Below, piece after piece: positions 1-6,913 of a stretch of DNA of 8,243 nt. This DNA is from Pseudomonadota bacterium (lineage in GTDB: Bacteria > Pseudomonadota > Gammaproteobacteria > Acidiferrobacterales > UBA6901). Below the pieces are notes generated by a model, which was not told the origin of the DNA, did not search any database, and saw only the letters and a program-made list of their open reading frames with translations. How positions within the stretch are numbered: position 1 is the stretch's first letter; each line of letters begins with the position of its first letter. The translations under genes and the position numbers were made by a program. Location: the NCBI GenBank assembly GCA_021783175.1, contig JAJXUF010000138.1:1-8243 (forward strand), read 5' to 3'.

Positions 1-411
1 CGAAAACGCGCCGCCGCCCTTGCCGCCCTGCATCTGGCGCATGAAGAATATCCATACGCCGATCAGCAGCAACATCGGGAACCAGGATACAAAAATGCTC
101 ATCAGGAAGGACTGTTCCTCTTCCGGCTTGGCTTCGATCTTCACGCCGTTCTTGAGCAGGTCGGAAACCAGCCACAGGTCGCTGGGCGCATAAGTGGTAA
201 TACGCTTGCCGTCGGTGGTAGTCGCTTTCAGGGTACGGCCTTCGATAGTCACCTTCTCGATATGGCCCGATTTCACTTCATCGAGAAATTGCGAATAATC
301 CAACTGCGCTTGCGCCGTCGATTGCTGGCGCGCGTTGAATTGATTGAAGACGGTCATCAGCACCAATGCGACGACCAGCCAGATTCCGACACTTTTGAAT
401 AAATTGTTCAC
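1..411 (-). CDS. ftsH: ATP-dependent zinc metalloprotease FtsH, N-terminal part (runs off the window)
   Basis: FtsH is a membrane-anchored AAA+ zinc protease that degrades misassembled membrane proteins and short-lived regulators. Only the first 137 codons are present. The start is a GTG (411-409) preceded by AAGGAG with a 5-nt gap; an ATG overlapping just upstream is in another frame. Residues 1-30 read MNNLFKSVGIWLVVALVLMT followed by VFNQFNARQQ. This is the usual FtsH N-terminus, with a first membrane helix at about 6-22. A periplasmic domain follows (about 30-100, containing LDYSQFLDEV and VTIEGRTLKATT). A second helix lies at about 104-123 (FVSWFPMLLLIGVWIFF). The GGKGGGAF linker then leads towards the ATPase domain, so the Walker motifs and the HExxH site lie outside the window. 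It follows rlmE by 54 bp on the same strand, and co-transcription with rlmE is likely. The identification rests on N-terminal motifs and context. Confidence 0.95.
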   Translation of the reverse strand, partial: MNNLFKSVGIWLVVALVLMTVFNQFNARQQSTAQAQLDYSQFLDEVKSGHIEKVTIEGRTLKATTTDGKRITTYAPSDLWLVSDLLKNGVKIEAKPEEEQSFLMSIFVSWFPMLLLIGVWIFFMRQMQGGKGGGAFS

Positions 412-465
412 ACATGCTCCTTATGAGCGGTAATACGAAGTTGCATTAGACACTGTCCGGGGCTA

Positions 466-1086
466 TTACTCAAGCTTGCCCAGCCCCACCAAATACTGCT
501 CGCTACTGCGGTCGCGCGATGCTTTCGGCTTGCGCGTAACCACTTTTTCAAAGTGGTTACGCGCAAGCTTCAGATAATCCTCAAACCCAACGCCTTGAAA
601 CACCTTCACCAGAAACGATCCACCCGGCGCCAAATGGTGGACCGCGAAATCCAGTGCCAGTTCAGCCAGATGCATGGCGCGCGCCTGATCGGCCGAACTC
701 ACACCGCTGATATTGGGCGCCATATCCGAAATTACAAGGCCAATCTGGCGTCCTTCCAGTTTTTCTTCCAGCTGCGCCAGCACGTTTTCAGCGCGAAAGT
801 CGCCCTGGATGAATTCCACCCGCGGCAGCGGCTGTAGCGGCAGCAAGTCCAGCGCGATGATGCGTCCCTGCTGGCCGAGCTTGCTTGCGACCACCTGACA
901 CCACCCGCCGGGAGTCGCTCCCAAGTCCACCACCACCATGCCTGGCCTGATGATGTGATCGCGTTCGTCGATTTCCAGCAGTTTGTATGCGGCACGGGAG
1001 CGGTATCCATCCTTCTGTGCCCGCTGCACATAGGGATCGTTGACATGCTCGCGCATCCATTGTTTGCTGGTTTTAGAAGCCTTCAT
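466..1086 (-). CDS. rlmE: 23S rRNA (uridine-2'-O)-methyltransferase RlmE (FtsJ/RrmJ)
   Basis: RlmE uses S-adenosylmethionine to 2'-O-methylate the A-loop uridine of 23S rRNA (U2552 in E. coli) during late 50S assembly. The 206-residue length fits the family. The Rossmann-fold SAM site is visible as [13 protein letters not shown] (52-64), with an acidic residue at D80 (ALDLLPL). The K-D-K-E catalytic set can be placed at K35 (AAYKLLEID), D121 (SDMAPN), K161 (LVKVFQG) and E196 (SSEQYLV). Each is three residues lower than the E. coli numbering 38/124/164/199. The ATG at 1086 is supported by alignment of the N-terminal [14 protein letters not shown] segment, although its Shine-Dalgarno sequence is weak. 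It is divergent from yhbY across 40 bp and lies upstream of ftsH. A perfect hairpin is embedded in the codons for residues 173-186. Confidence 0.97.
   Translation of the reverse strand: MKASKTSKQWMREHVNDPYVQRAQKDGYRSRAAYKLLEIDERDHIIRPGMVVVDLGATPGGWCQVVASKLGQQGRIIALDLLPLQPLPRVEFIQGDFRAENVLAQLEEKLEGRQIGLVISDMAPNISGVSSADQARAMHLAELALDFAVHHLAPGGSFLVKVFQGVGFEDYLKLARNHFEKVVTRKPKASRDRSSEQYLVGLGKLE
528..568. repeat. Perfect 19-bp-arm inverted repeat inside rlmE
   Basis: Bases 528-546 are exactly complementary to 550-568, leaving a 3-nt loop (the outermost loop pair is T546-A550). The left arm begins GCTTGCGCGTAACCACTT. The repeat lies wholly in coding sequence. On the rlmE strand it encodes roughly [13 protein letters not shown], including the conserved VTRKP segment. 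No T-run follows it on either strand, so it does not look like a transcription terminator. It may be a chance result of codon choice or a small mobile palindrome, and I cannot tell which from the sequence. Confidence 0.9.
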
Positions 1087-1090
1087 CGTT

Positions 1091-1096
1091 TAGAAT
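1091..1096 (+). promoter_or_regulatory. Possible -10 element for yhbY
   Basis: TAGAAT lies 30 nt ahead of the yhbY ATG, in the 40-bp divergent gap with rlmE. It matches TATAAT at five of six positions. No acceptable -35 is present at 16-18 nt, so the assignment is tentative. Confidence 0.25.
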
Positions 1097-1126
1097 CCGC
1101 GCCTTGAATCAGGAAAACCACCCATC

Positions 1127-1474
1127 ATGTTATCTCTCTCCGTTTCACAGCGCCTCGAACTCAAAGGACGCGCCCATGTACTCAAGCCCATCGTCATCAT
1201 CGGCAATGGCGGTCTGACACCTGCCGTGCTGGAAGAAATCGAACGCAGCCTGAAAAGCCATGATCTGCTGAAGATCCGCGTCATGAACGATGACCGGGAG
1301 GCGCGCGCCGCCATGTTGCAGGAAATATGCGAACAACTGAAGGCAGGCCCGGTACAGCACATTGGCAAGATACTGGTCGTGTTTCGCCCGCTGGAGATTC
1401 CGATCTCCAAGCCCCCCAAACGCCGCCAGGGAAAAACCGTTCAAAGCAAAAAACAACTCGGCAGCCGCACGTAG
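1127..1474 (+). CDS. yhbY: YhbY-family RNA-binding protein (CRS1-YhbY/CRM domain), ribosome assembly factor
   Basis: Proteins of this family are small RNA-binding factors that associate with precursors of the 50S subunit. The single CRM domain occupies residues 1-95 of 115. Family hallmarks are visible: LKGRAHVLKPIVIIGNGGLT (residues 12-31, with the GxxG-type RNA-binding loop GNGG), VLEEIERSLKSHDLLKIRV, and VQHIGKILVVFRP near the domain end. E. coli YhbY has about 97 residues. The extra C-terminal tail here is basic (KPPKRRQGKTVQSKKQ) and could add non-specific RNA affinity, which is inference. The ATG at 1127 has only an AGGA 12 nt upstream, but no other start fits the domain. It is divergent from rlmE, which also acts on the large subunit, and convergent with greA. 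Confidence 0.93.
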   Translation: MLSLSVSQRLELKGRAHVLKPIVIIGNGGLTPAVLEEIERSLKSHDLLKIRVMNDDREARAAMLQEICEQLKAGPVQHIGKILVVFRPLEIPISKPPKRRQGKTVQSKKQLGSRT

Positions 1475-1494
1475 GGCTGGATACGCCAGACCGG

Positions 1495-1567
1495 GAAGTG
1501 AGAAGAGGGATGGAGGAGGAGAACCTTTTCTTCGACGAGAGCTGGGTTATCCCTTTACCCTTCTTCC
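1495..1567. repeat. Degenerate purine/pyrimidine-rich inverted repeat between convergent yhbY and greA
   Basis: The 121-bp gap 1475-1595 holds no gene. A purine-rich stretch (about 1495-1523, GGAAGTGAGAAGAGGGAT then GGAGGAGGAGAACC) faces a pyrimidine-rich stretch (1545-1567, GGTTATCCCTTTACCC then TTCTTCC). They form an imperfect inverted repeat: AGGGAT/ATCCCT pair exactly and GGAGAACC/GGTTATCC pair at 7 of 8. Position between two convergent genes would suit a bidirectional terminator, but there is no clean T-run. The composition resembles the inverted repeat in the carA-carB gap. Confidence 0.45.
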
Positions 1568-1595
1568 TTCGCTTCTTCCAACCCCTTCCCCGCCT

Positions 1596-2072
1596 CTAGA
1601 TGTACTGAACCTCCACCACTTCGTATTCGCGTATACCACTCGGCGCGCGCACTTCCGCAATATCACCGACCACCTTGCCTATCAATGCCCGCGCAATCGG
1701 TGAGCTGATGGAAATCTTGCGTTTCTTGATGTCGGCTTCGTCGTCGCCGACGATCTGGTAGGTCACGACATCGCCGTTGTTGGCATCTTCCAGTATCACG
1801 GTCGAACCGAATACGCAGCGTCCGTCCGCATTAAGCGTTTTCGGGTCGATGACTTGTGCACTGCCCAGCTTGAACTCCAGCTCGACGATTCGTCCTTCGA
1901 CGAAGGACTGCCGTTCCTTGGCCGCTTCGTATTCGGCATTTTCCGACAGGTCACCCTGCGCACGCGCTTCGGAAATCGCATTGATGACCCAAGGCCTGTC
2001 CACCGTCTTCAGCCGGTGCAACTCCTGGCGCAATAACTCCGCGCCGTTCACCGTCAATGGAACTTTACTCAT
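1596..2072 (-). CDS. greA: Transcription elongation factor GreA
   Basis: GreA enters the secondary channel of RNA polymerase and stimulates cleavage of backtracked RNA, restarting stalled complexes. The 158-residue length is normal. The N-terminal coiled coil (about 1-75) contains the tip motif GDLSENAEY with the acidic pair D41 and E44, the residues that position the catalytic metal in E. coli GreA. The C-terminal FKBP-like domain (about 80-158) shows VFGSTVILED, YQIVGDDEAD, ISISSPIARALIGKVVGD and YEVVEVQYI. The ATG at 2072 has AAGGGG with an 8-nt gap. It lies 133 bp downstream of carB on the same strand, so it could be read from the carAB transcript or from its own promoter; I see no strong promoter in the gap. 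I recall many betaproteobacteria having a DUF4149 membrane-protein gene between greA and yhbY, and it is absent here. Confidence 0.97.
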   Translation of the reverse strand: MSKVPLTVNGAELLRQELHRLKTVDRPWVINAISEARAQGDLSENAEYEAAKERQSFVEGRIVELEFKLGSAQVIDPKTLNADGRCVFGSTVILEDANNGDVVTYQIVGDDEADIKKRKISISSPIARALIGKVVGDIAEVRAPSGIREYEVVEVQYI

Positions 2073-2171
2073 GCCGCTTTCCCCTTCTTTCTATTTCTTC
2101 AACGGTCATGGCGTCAGTGCCATCCCATATTGATAAACGTTACTGCCGCCCTGTCCGTTCCCCCTCTCCTG

Positions 2172-2194
2172 CACTCCCCCGCAGGGAGGGAGTG
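2172..2194. repeat. Small hairpin 3' of carB
   Basis: CACTCCC (2172-2178) and GGGAGTG (2188-2194) form a perfect 7-bp stem with a 9-nt loop, just past the carB stop codon at 2206. No T-run follows it in the carB direction, so an intrinsic terminator is doubtful. It might act as a 3'-end processing or stability hairpin between carB and greA. The rest of the 2073-2205 gap shows nothing I can assign apart from the greA ribosome binding site. Confidence 0.35.
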
Positions 2195-2205
2195 AAAAGG
2201 AGCCG

Positions 2206-5200
2206 CTAGGCGACGTTCTTCAACCGACGGTGCAGGGACTGCACGTCATAGACTTGCAACTCGGTCAGGTGCTGCATGCCCATACAGGCCGCGCGCGCAC
2301 CGGCAAGCGTAGTGTAGTAGGTCACACGACCCTGCAGTGCGGCATGGCGGATCGAATACGAATCGCGCATCACTGAAGGCCTGCTATCCACCGTATTGAC
2401 GATCAGACTGACGTCACCGTTCTTGATCATGTCCACGATATGCGGACGCCCTTCGGCAACCTTGTTCACCACGGTCACTTCAACTCCCGCCGCCGTGATC
2501 ACGGATCCTGTGCCTCGTGTAGCCAGTATGGTGAAGCCCAGCTGCTTCAATGTTCGCGCGACTTCCACTGTGCCTGTCTTGTCTTCTTCGCGCACGCTGA
2601 TGAACACCTTGCCGCCCTTCGGTAACTTCACGCTGGCGGCGAGCTGGGATTTGACGAAGGCTTCAGCAAATGTTTCCCCCACGCCCATCACTTCGCCCGT
2701 GGACTTCATTTCCGGACCGAGGATGGTATCCACGCCGGGGAATTTGATGAACGGGAACACCGCTTCTTTTACTGAATAATACGGCGGAATCACTTCCTTG
2801 GTAAATCCTTGCTGCTCCAGCGATTGCCCGGCCATGCAGCGTGCAGCAATCTTGGCCAGCGGCACGCCGGTAGCCTTGGATACGAATGGCACGGTACGCG
2901 AGGCTCGCGGATTCACTTCCAGCACGAACACAGTCTCGCCCTGGATGGCAAACTGCACGTTCATCAATCCGACCACTTTGAGCGATTTTGCCATTGCCAC
3001 GGTCTGGCGGCGCAATTCGTCCTGCAGCTTGACAGACAATGAGTATGGCGGGAGCGAACATGCCGAGTCGCCGGAATGCACGCCCGCCTGCTCGATGTGC
3101 TCCATGATGCCGCCGATGATGACTTGCGCGCCATCGGACACCGCATCCACATCCACTTCGATCGCATCATTCAGGAACCGGTCGAGCAGGATGGGCATAC
3201 GTTCCGGATAGGTCTCAGACATCTCCTCGGCATCGCGCATATAGCGCTCGAGATCGGACTGCGCATGGATGATCTCCATCGCGCGGCCGCCAAGCACGTT
3301 GGATGGACGCATCACCAGCGGATACCCGATCTCGGCAGCGCCGGCCACCGCATCAGCCACGTTGCTTGCCGTACGATTCGGAGGCTGCTTCAGATTCAAG
3401 TCGCGCAACATCGCCTGGAAACGTGCGCGGTCTTCCGCGCAGTCGATCATATCCGGTGTGGTGCCAATGATAGGTACGCCATTCTTCTCCAGACCACGTG
3501 CCAGCTTGAGCGGAGTCTGGCCGCCGTATTGCACGATCACGCCGATGGGTTTCTCCACCGCCACCACTTCCAGTACGTCTTCCAGCGTCAGCGGCTCGAA
3601 GTACAGGCGATCGGAAGTGTCGTAGTCGGTTGAAACCGTCTCGGGATTGCAGTTGACCATGATGGTCTCGTAACCGTCTTCGCGCATGGCCAGCGCGGCA
3701 TGAACGCAGCAATAGTCGAACTCGATACCCTGTCCGATGCGGTTGGGACCGCCGCCCAATACCATGATCTTCTTGTTGCCGGTTGGCAGCGATTCGCATT
3801 CTTCCTCGTAGGTCGAATACATATAAGCGGTATTGGTGGCAAACTCGGCGGCGCAGGTATCCACGCGCTTGAACACCGGGCGCACGCCCAGCGCATGGCG
3901 ATAGGCGCGTACCGATTCGTCATCGATTCCGAGCAATTTCGCCAGGCGGGCATCGGCAAAACCGCTGCGTTTCAACGTACGCAGGTGATCCGCGCTCAGG
4001 CTTTCCAGAGTATGGCCGGCCAGCGCTTTTTCCTGACGGATCAGGTCCTCGATCTGCACCAGGAACCACGGGTCGATCTTGCTCACGCTGAATACTTCTT
4101 CCACACTCATGCCGAGGCGGAACGCATCGCTCACCGCCCAGATGCGATCCGGGCCGGGATTACCCAGTTCGGATACGATGGCCTCGCGATCGTCAAACTT
4201 CGTATCCAGCCCATTTACGCCGACTTCAAGCCCGCGCAGGGCTTTCTGGAACGACTCCTGGAAAGTGCGGCCGATGGCCATCACTTCGCCAACCGATTTC
4301 ATCTGGGTGGTCAGACGGTCATTGGCTTGCGGGAATTTCTCGAACGCAAAACGTGGAATCTTGGTCACCACATAATCGATGGTCGGCTCGAACGAAGCCG
4401 GTGTTGCGCCGCCGGTAATGTCGTTCTTCAACTCGTCCAGCGTGTAGCCTACAGCCAGCTTGGCCGCCACCTTGGCAATCGGGAATCCGGTCGCCTTGGA
4501 GGCCAGCGCCGAAGAACGCGACACGCGCGGATTCATCTCGATCACCACCATGCGCCCGTCAACCGGATTCACGGAAAACTGCACATTGGAGCCGCCGGTT
4601 TCCACGCCGATCTCGCGCAGCACCGCCAGCGAGGCGTCGCGCATGATCTGATATTCCTTGTCGGTCAGCGTCTGAGCGGGTGCGACGGTGATGGAGTCTC
4701 CGGTATGCACGCCCATCGGATCGAGGTTTTCGATGGAGCAGATGATGATGCAGTTGTCGTTGCGGTCGCGCACGACTTCCATCTCGTATTCTTTCCAGCC
4801 GAGCAGCGACTCTTCGATCAGCAGTTCTCGCGTGGGCGAAGCTTCGAGGCCGCGCTCGCAGATCTCGACGAATTCTTCGCGGTTGTAGGCGATACCGCCG
4901 CCGCTGCCGCCCATGGTGAAGGAAGGGCGGATGATGGTCGGGAAACCCAGCGCCTGCTGCACCTGCAAGGCCTCTTCCATGCTGTGCGCGATGTTGGAAC
5001 GGGCCGAGGCCAGGCCGATACGGGTCATCGCCTGTTTGAACTTCTCGCGGTCTTCCGCCATGTCGATGGCATCGCGCGAAGCACCGATCATCTCGACCTT
5101 GTATTTTTCCAGCACACCGTGCTTGGCCAGGTCCAGCGCGCAGTTCAGCGCGGTTTGGCCGCCCATGGTCGGTAAAATTGCATCCGGCTTCTCCTTGGCG

Positions 5201-5433
5201 ATGATCTTCTCCACCATCTGCCAGGTGATCGGCTCGATGTAGGTCGCATCCGCCATGTTCGGATCGGTCATGATCGTCGCCGGATTCGAGTTCACCAGAA
5301 TGACGCGATAACCCTCTTCCTTTAGCGCCTTGCAGGCCTGCGCGCCGGAATAGTCGAATTCGCACGCCTGCCCGATCACGATGGGGCCGGCGCCGATGAT
5401 CAGTATGCTTTTTATGTCAGTACGCTTTGCCAT
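2206..5433 (-). CDS. carB: Carbamoyl-phosphate synthase large subunit
   Basis: CarB uses ammonia channelled from CarA, bicarbonate and two ATP to make carbamoyl phosphate for arginine and pyrimidine synthesis. The chosen start gives 1075 residues, against 1073 in E. coli. Domains in order: carboxyphosphate ATP-grasp half (1 to about 400), with [31 protein letters not shown]129 (EDREKF) and R169 (IIRPSF) at E. coli numbering; oligomerisation region (about 400-550); second ATP-grasp half, starting [20 protein letters not shown]; and a C-terminal MGS-like allosteric domain (from about 935). That domain keeps the effector-pocket signatures ATRGTG (971-976), [10 protein letters not shown] (K991) and IVNT. 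The start at 5433 ([17 protein letters not shown]) matches usual family N-termini but lacks a good Shine-Dalgarno sequence. An in-frame ATG at 5490 would add 19 residues and has a better one. No frameshift was seen. Confidence 0.97.
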   Translation of the reverse strand: MAKRTDIKSILIIGAGPIVIGQACEFDYSGAQACKALKEEGYRVILVNSNPATIMTDPNMADATYIEPITWQMVEKIIAKEKPDAILPTMGGQTALNCALDLAKHGVLEKYKVEMIGASRDAIDMAEDREKFKQAMTRIGLASARSNIAHSMEEALQVQQALGFPTIIRPSFTMGGSGGGIAYNREEFVEICERGLEASPTRELLIEESLLGWKEYEMEVVRDRNDNCIIICSIENLDPMGVHTGDSITVAPAQTLTDKEYQIMRDASLAVLREIGVETGGSNVQFSVNPVDGRMVVIEMNPRVSRSSALASKATGFPIAKVAAKLAVGYTLDELKNDITGGATPASFEPTIDYVVTKIPRFAFEKFPQANDRLTTQMKSVGEVMAIGRTFQESFQKALRGLEVGVNGLDTKFDDREAIVSELGNPGPDRIWAVSDAFRLGMSVEEVFSVSKIDPWFLVQIEDLIRQEKALAGHTLESLSADHLRTLKRSGFADARLAKLLGIDDESVRAYRHALGVRPVFKRVDTCAAEFATNTAYMYSTYEEECESLPTGNKKIMVLGGGPNRIGQGIEFDYCCVHAALAMREDGYETIMVNCNPETVSTDYDTSDRLYFEPLTLEDVLEVVAVEKPIGVIVQYGGQTPLKLARGLEKNGVPIIGTTPDMIDCAEDRARFQAMLRDLNLKQPPNRTASNVADAVAGAAEIGYPLVMRPSNVLGGRAMEIIHAQSDLERYMRDAEEMSETYPERMPILLDRFLNDAIEVDVDAVSDGAQVIIGGIMEHIEQAGVHSGDSACSLPPYSLSVKLQDELRRQTVAMAKSLKVVGLMNVQFAIQGETVFVLEVNPRASRTVPFVSKATGVPLAKIAARCMAGQSLEQQGFTKEVIPPYYSVKEAVFPFIKFPGVDTILGPEMKSTGEVMGVGETFAEAFVKSQLAASVKLPKGGKVFISVREEDKTGTVEVARTLKQLGFTILATRGTGSVITAAGVEVTVVNKVAEGRPHIVDMIKNGDVSLIVNTVDSRPSVMRDSYSIRHAALQGRVTYYTTLAGARAACMGMQHLTELQVYDVQSLHRRLKNVA

Positions 5434-5450
5434 TCTTTTTGGGAAGAGTA

Positions 5451-5516
5451 AAGGGTGAAGGGGGAAGGGTAAAAAGCGTTGAGTGCGCATCCCTTCTCCC
5501 TTCCCCCTTCTCCCTT
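5451..5516. repeat. Purine-rich inverted repeat filling the carA-carB gap
   Basis: Bases 5451-5469 (AAGGGTGAAGGGGGAAGGG) pair with 5498-5516 (CCCTTCCCCCTTCTCCCTT) at 18 of 19 positions, separated by 28 nt. Purine-rich and pyrimidine-rich runs extend beyond the arms (5441-5450 and 5491-5497). The repeat fills most of the 82-bp gap and touches the last base of the carA stop codon. On the carAB mRNA the arm nearest carA is the purine-rich one and could serve as a Shine-Dalgarno region. The low-complexity arms suggest a dispersed intergenic repeat, though no second intact copy is in the window. Confidence 0.8.
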
Positions 5517-6697
5517 CACCTCCTCAAATTCATCAATCCAACAAATTTATCGAACAACCCATCCACGTCATGTGGACCGGGGCTCGCCTCGGGATGCCCC
5601 TGGAAACAAAACGCGGGTTTATCAGTCAATTCGAAACCCTGCAGCGTGCCGTCGAACAGCGAGATATGGGTCACACGTGCATTCTTCGGCAGCGTCGCCG
5701 CATCCACGGCAAAGCCGTGGTTCTGGCTGGTGATCATCACGCGCTTGGTCTGCGTATCCTGCACTGGGTGGTTCGCACCGCGGTGGCCGAACTTCATCTT
5801 CACCGTCTTCGCACCCACGGCCAGGCCCATGATCTGGTGCCCCAGGCAGATGCCGAACAGTGGGATACCCACTTCGAGGAATTTTTGAGTCGCGTTGATC
5901 GCGTAATCGCAAGGTTCAGGATCGCCGGGGCCGTTGGACAGGAACACACCGTCCGGCTTCATTGCCAGCACATCAGCAGCACTGGTCCTGGCCGGCACCA
6001 CGGTAATACGACAGCCGCGCTCGGCCAGCATGCGCAGGATATTGCGCTTCACGCCGAAGTCGTAGGCCACTACGTGGAAGGATTTGGGAGCTGGGATTTC
6101 GGATTTGGCCGCATCGCCTTTCCCCAAATCCGAAATCCCGGCTCCCAAATCCCGATACCCCACGCCCAACTCCCACACGCGCTGTTTCCATTCATAGGGT
6201 TTGTCGCAGCTGACCACTTGCGCCAGATCCATGCCCGCCAGTCCCGCAAAGTTGCGCGCCGCCTTCAACGCCGCCTCCACATCATTGCCGGTTGCGATGC
6301 AACCGTTCTGCGCACCCTTGCTGCGCAGGATGCGCGTCAGCTTGCGAGTGTCGATGTCGGCGATGGCGACCACATTGTTGGCCTTGAGGTATTCAGGCAG
6401 GGATTGTGTGCTGCGGAAGTTGCTGACCGTCATGGACAGGTCGCGAATGATGAGGCCGCTGGCAAATACCTGGCGCGATTCCACATCCTCGGGGTTGCAG
6501 CCCACGTTACCGATATGCGGGTAGGTCAGTGTGACGATCTGCTTGCAATAGGACGGGTCGGTGAGGATTTCCTGGTAGCCGGTCATGGCAGTGTTGAACA
6601 CCACCTCGCCGACGCTGCTGCCGGAAGCGCCAATGGCGGTTCCGCGAAACACTGTCCCATCGGCTAAAACTAGAATGGCAGGACTTGTTTGCGACAC
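5516..6697 (-). CDS. carA: Carbamoyl-phosphate synthase small (glutaminase) subunit
   Basis: CarA hydrolyses glutamine and passes ammonia through a tunnel to CarB. The GTG at 6697 is chosen because AGGGAG lies 6-7 nt upstream and it gives the expected N-terminus ([14 protein letters not shown]); ATGs at 6772 and 6721 are in frame but less well placed. The protein has 393 residues against 382 in E. coli. The N-terminal domain (1 to about 175) has [20 protein letters not shown] and [10 protein letters not shown]. The class I glutamine amidotransferase domain (about 207-385) has nucleophile C284 (FGICLGHQ) plus H368 and E370 ([12 protein letters not shown]), all 15 higher than E. coli C269/H353/E355. 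The offset arises in the linker between W175 and F207, where residues 182-206 are encoded by a 73-nt palindrome. The catalytic residues are intact and the gene is probably functional. It is co-directional with carB, 82 bp away. Confidence 0.97.
   Translation of the reverse strand: MSQTSPAILVLADGTVFRGTAIGASGSSVGEVVFNTAMTGYQEILTDPSYCKQIVTLTYPHIGNVGCNPEDVESRQVFASGLIIRDLSMTVSNFRSTQSLPEYLKANNVVAIADIDTRKLTRILRSKGAQNGCIATGNDVEAALKAARNFAGLAGMDLAQVVSCDKPYEWKQRVWELGVGYRDLGAGISDLGKGDAAKSEIPAPKSFHVVAYDFGVKRNILRMLAERGCRITVVPARTSAADVLAMKPDGVFLSNGPGDPEPCDYAINATQKFLEVGIPLFGICLGHQIMGLAVGAKTVKMKFGHRGANHPVQDTQTKRVMITSQNHGFAVDAATLPKNARVTHISLFDGTLQGFELTDKPAFCFQGHPEASPGPHDVDGLFDKFVGLMNLRR
6080..6152. repeat. 73-nt palindromic element inserted in frame in carA
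   Basis: Bases 6080-6108 and 6124-6152 are complementary at 28 of 29 positions (the exception is T6092/G6140), with a 15-nt loop at 6109-6123. Each arm contains internal GATTTGG-type sub-repeats (GGATTTGGGAGCTGGGATTT and so on). It encodes CarA residues 182-206 ([13 protein letters not shown], then [12 protein letters not shown]) and ends right before FHVVAYDFG, the start of the amidotransferase domain. Other frames give low-complexity peptides such as GSWDFGFG, as expected of a GGGATTTGG-type dispersed repeat. No flanking target duplication is evident. Confidence 0.88.
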
Positions 6698-6725
6698 CGG
6701 ATGCTCCCTTGAACTGGACATAAAG

Positions 6726-6756
6726 AAGCGGGAAGAACATTGCGTCCATCCCGCTT
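6726..6756 (-). promoter_or_regulatory. Hairpin in the carA 5' leader (attenuator-like)
   Basis: On the carA strand, AAGCGGGA (6756-6749) pairs perfectly with TCCCGCTT (6733-6726) across a 15-nt loop. CTTTAT follows directly. It lies between the predicted carA promoter and the ribosome binding site. The GC-rich stem and weak T-rich tail resemble an intrinsic attenuator, but the tail is short. No pyrimidine-sensing element is recognisable. Confidence 0.4.
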
Positions 6757-6770
6757 TTGGATTGTCGTGC

Positions 6771-6799
6771 ATTATAGCGGATTAGCGGGGCGGCATCAA
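6771..6799 (-). promoter_or_regulatory. Predicted sigma70-type promoter of carAB
   Basis: Reading towards carA, TTGATG (6799-6794) and a perfect TATAAT (6776-6771) are separated by 17 nt. Transcription would start near 6764, giving a leader of about 67 nt before the GTG at 6697. A direct repeat of AGCGG (plus strand, AGCGGATTAGCGG) lies between the two hexamers. No operator can be named. Confidence 0.7.
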
Positions 6800-6842
6800 A
6801 CGGAAGCATGAACCTTGCGGCTGCGGGGTACGGCCGGCACCG

Positions 6843-6848
6843 TATAAT
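6843..6848 (+). promoter_or_regulatory. Predicted -10 element of mntP
   Basis: A perfect TATAAT lies 65 nt ahead of the mntP ATG. No -35-like hexamer is found at 16-18 nt; TTGCGG at 6815 is 22 nt away. An imperfect GC-rich dyad (GGTACGGCCGGCACC, 6827-6841) abuts its upstream side and could be an operator, which would fit an activated or repressed metal-responsive promoter. That last step is inference. Confidence 0.45.
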
Positions 6849-6913
6849 TCACAACTTCCTCACCTCTGTTGCACCTTTATTCGCTCCAACCAACTGCATG
6901 AAAAATAAACCAT

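Noticed and set aside
1040..1045. Perfect TTGACA as a -35 for yhbY
   Set aside because: No -10-like hexamer occurs 16-18 nt downstream (TTTGCT at 1063 matches poorly), and the site is inside the rlmE coding sequence.
2073..2205. Dedicated greA promoter
   Set aside because: The best candidate (CGGACA with TATCAA at 16 nt, minus strand) matches only four of six bases in each hexamer, which is not enough to report.
3700..5175. 491-codon open frame on the plus strand, antisense to carB
   Set aside because: It is a shadow of the carB coding frame. Its translation is low-information, His/Arg/Gln-rich and without recognisable domains, while carB is complete and conserved opposite it.
5441..5520. 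CRISPR-like or tandem repeat array in the carA-carB gap
   Set aside because: The G-run/GAA units are short and irregular, with no spacers. The structure is a single inverted repeat.
5483..6667. 394-codon open frame on the plus strand, antisense to carA
   Set aside because: It is a shadow of carA. It crosses both repeat elements and yields low-complexity peptides, with no domain or ribosome binding site.
6507..6809. Upstream coding frame running from the carA leader into carA in another frame
   Set aside because: It lacks a ribosome binding site, its upstream ATG precedes the predicted transcription start, and its product shows no recognisable features.
6698..6913. yybP-ykoY manganese riboswitch ahead of mntP
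   Set aside because: I looked for the conserved paired segments of that RNA and could not find them. This judgement is by eye; a covariance search would settle it.
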